DNA of 64,000 bases from DATCHW01 sp963806045. GTDB lineage: Bacteria > Bacteroidota > Ignavibacteria > Tepidaquicellales > Tepidaquicellaceae. The DNA lies in assembly GCA_963806045.1 (NCBI GenBank), contig CAWDWP010000020.1, positions 124,001 to 188,000 on the forward strand, given 5' to 3'. This document shows positions 62,162-64,000 of the stretch, piece after piece. The notes beneath the pieces were generated by a model, which did no database searches, was not told the origin of the DNA, and saw only the letters and a program-made list of their open reading frames with translations. Each line of letters opens with the position of its first letter. The stretch's first letter is position 1. The translations under genes were made by a program, and so were the position numbers.

Positions 62162-64000
62162 TCACTTATACAAATCCGGATATTTTTCCGGGTCGCATTC
62201 ATTCATCATTTCATAAACTGCTCTGAATACGTCTTCTGCATTTGGCTTTGAGAAATAATCCCCGTCTGTGCCGTATGCTGGGCGGTGAGGTTTTGCGCTG
62301 AGTGTTCTTGGCTTGGTATCGAGATACTTATATCCGTCCTGCTCTTCAATCACCTGCTGCATCATATAAGCCGTCGCTCCACCGGGAACATCTTCATCGA
62401 GGAATAAAATCCGGTTTGTTTTTTTCAGAGATTCAACGATTGAATAATTTAAATCAAACGGAAGCAATGTCTGAACGTCTATTAGTTCAACTGAAACATT
62501 AACTTCCTTAAGTTCTGAAATTGCTTTTTTGGCAATATCAACACAGGCACCGTACGTAACTAAAGTAACATCATTTCCTTCACAAATAATCTCCGGAACT
62601 CCGAGTGACAATGTGATATCAGCAACATTATCAGGCATTCTTTCTTTAATTCTGTATGCGTTTAATCTTTCAATAATTAATCCGGGTTCATCTGATTTCA
62701 GGAGAGTATTATAGAAACCTGCTGCCTGAGTCATATTTCTTGGAACGCAGATGTAAATTCCGCGGCAGGAATTAATGAGTGTACCCATCGGGGAGCCCGA
62801 ATGCCAGATGCCTTCAAGACGATGTCCTCTTGTTCTGATAATGAGAGGTGCTTTCTGACCGCCTTTTGTGCGGTAATGCAGGCAAGCGAGGTCATCACTC
62901 AAAACCTGTAATGCATAGAGAATATAATCGAGATACTGAATTTCAACAATTGGTTTTAATCCCCGCAAAGCAGCACCGATACCCTGTCCGACAATTGTAG
63001 ACTCGCGGATACCTGTATCTGTGATTCTTAAATCGCCGTATTTTGCCTGCAGACCTGCAAGTCCCTGATTCACATCTCCGAGCTGTCCGATATCTTCTCC
63101 GATTGCAAATAACCGCGGCTCACGCTCGAATGCATTATCAAAGAAAGCAGAGAAGAACTTCCCTGCCGTCAACCAGTGGGGATTTATCACTATACACAGG
63201 TTTTATTTCTTTTATATTCAGAGCGCATTCATCCGATACACTGTGAAGATGACTGCTGTATCTGTTAAAATTCTCTTCTATAAATCTGTCATAAAAAACC
63301 TCGAGTTTTTTCCTTGCCTCTACTCTTTCATTTCTTGAAAAAATCAGTGCCTCATTCACCGCCCTGCCAATTACTTTTCTATCCTGTTCTATTGTTTTAT
63401 TCAGCCGCTGAGCTAATTCAATGAGTTTATCCTTTTCAGCAGAGGCATCAGCGATTTCGAGAATTAATGTAACAGCTTCATCTCTTTCCTTTTTTATCGG
63501 CTTTACATACTCATCCCAGATTTCCAGTTTTACTTTTCTTACGGTTTCTTTAGCCTCTGTTTCGATTTCATCAAGTTCTTTTTCCGAAGCGATACCTTCT
63601 TTCAGAATCCAGAATCTCATTTGCAGAATGCAGTCAAAATCTTTTTCCCATTGAAGCCGTTCTTTTGTTTTATATCGTTCGTGAGAACCGCTCGTGGAGT
63701 GTCCGAGAGGCTGTGTCATTTCGGTAATATGGAATATTGCCGGAATGTGTTTTTCACGGACAATATCTATTCCTTCCCTGTAAGTTTTTATAAGGTTCTC
63801 GTAATCCCAGCCGTTGACCCTGTAAATTAGAAATCCCTGGTTTGTTTCTTCCCTGTATTCAAACCCGCTAAGAACTTCCGAGATGTTTGATTTTGTAATC
63901 TGGTAAATATTCGGAACGGAAATACCGAATCCGTCATCCCAGATTGAAACAGCCATCGGGACCATAAGCACACCTGCGGCATTAATCGCTTCAAAGAAAA
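62162..64000 (-). CDS. 2-oxoacid (branched-chain) dehydrogenase E1, alpha-beta fusion, 5' end outside window
   Basis: The C-terminal half (342 residues) is the E1 beta part: Gly-Glu-Asp-Ile-Gly-Gln, Thr-Asp-Thr-Gly-Ile-Arg-Glu-Ser, Val-Thr-Tyr-Gly-Ala-Cys and Leu-Leu-Pro-Phe-Asp. The N-terminal half seen here (to the edge) is the end of the alpha part: Glu-Met-Thr-Gln-Pro-Leu-Gly-His-Ser-Thr-Ser-Gly-Ser-His and the helical alpha tail. One extra base near 63163 breaks the join at Asp-Gly-Arg-Glu-Val-Leu-(x)-Ala-Phe-Phe-Asp. A GTG at 63971 is not the real start, because the frame stays open to base 64000. It is typical of Bacteroidota 2-oxoisovalerate dehydrogenase E1; pyruvate is the alternative substrate. 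Confidence 0.88.

Noticed and set aside
63138..63971. GTG at 63971 as the start of a separate 277-codon gene
   Set aside because: The frame is open to the window edge and the sequence continues as the alpha part of a fused E1, so the real start lies outside.

Overview
The window is AT-rich (roughly two thirds A+T by eye). It carries eight secreted proteins that end in a type IX secretion (T9SS) sorting domain opened by a conserved Asn-Tyr-Pro-Asn-Pro-Phe-Asn-Pro motif. That tail, the AT-rich composition and the mix of ATG, TTG and GTG starts point to the Bacteroidota/Chlorobi side, most likely the class Ignavibacteria or a close relative. No rRNA, tRNA, CRISPR array, transposase or phage gene was recognised.

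Layout. 1-6.3 kb: a TamB/AsmA-like envelope gene cut by the window edge, then three T9SS-exported repeat (propeller/kelch) proteins. 6.5-17.6 kb: mostly housekeeping and small metabolic genes (DUF1801, VOC, thioredoxin-TPR, alcohol dehydrogenase, D-amino acid transaminase, GlmU-like protein, L31, CBS protein, a T9SS adhesin-like protein, M48 protease, YIP1-like protein). 17.7-28.5 kb: nadD, then a minus-strand operon of glycosyltransferases: one GT4, seven separate GT2 and one protein that fuses a Wzx-type flippase to a GT2. 28.5-32.7 kb: PrsW-like protease, a biotin carrier/biotin carboxylase pair and GDP-mannose 4,6-dehydratase. 32.9-40.7 kb: YfhO-like membrane protein, then a plus-strand run of methyltransferase, second flippase, GT4, GT2 and FkbM methyltransferase. 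40.8-50.1 kb: two paralogous T9SS propeller proteins bracket a second minus-strand glycan operon (methyltransferase-GT2 fusion, PMT/ArnT-like, methyltransferase, GT9, GT4). 50.2-64 kb: a double aspartyl-protease-like protein, a T9SS S1/P1-type nuclease/phospholipase, glutamate dehydrogenase, an aminotransferase, tandem mobile-element-like repeats with a small ORF, a gingipain-like C25 protease, a BamA/TamA-like barrel and a fused 2-oxoacid dehydrogenase E1 running off the right edge.

How it fits together. About 20 genes between 18.3 and 48.4 kb look devoted to a lipid-linked surface polysaccharide: sugar-nucleotide supply (Gmd), many GTs, two flippases, membrane-embedded GTs and methyltransferases for tailoring. 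No Wzy polymerase or Wzz was recognised. The T9SS cargo genes around it supply surface or released proteins, and a TamB-like and a BamA/TamA-like gene supply envelope biogenesis.

Caution for the reader: eleven genes are broken by small frameshifts, about 20 events in all. Nearly all the isolated events are one extra base, and eight fall inside 0.7 kb of one GT4 gene (38.07-38.75 kb). Conserved motifs continue cleanly on both sides, so consensus sequencing error is the leading explanation, but true pseudogenes cannot be excluded. These genes are annotated over their full rebuilt span.
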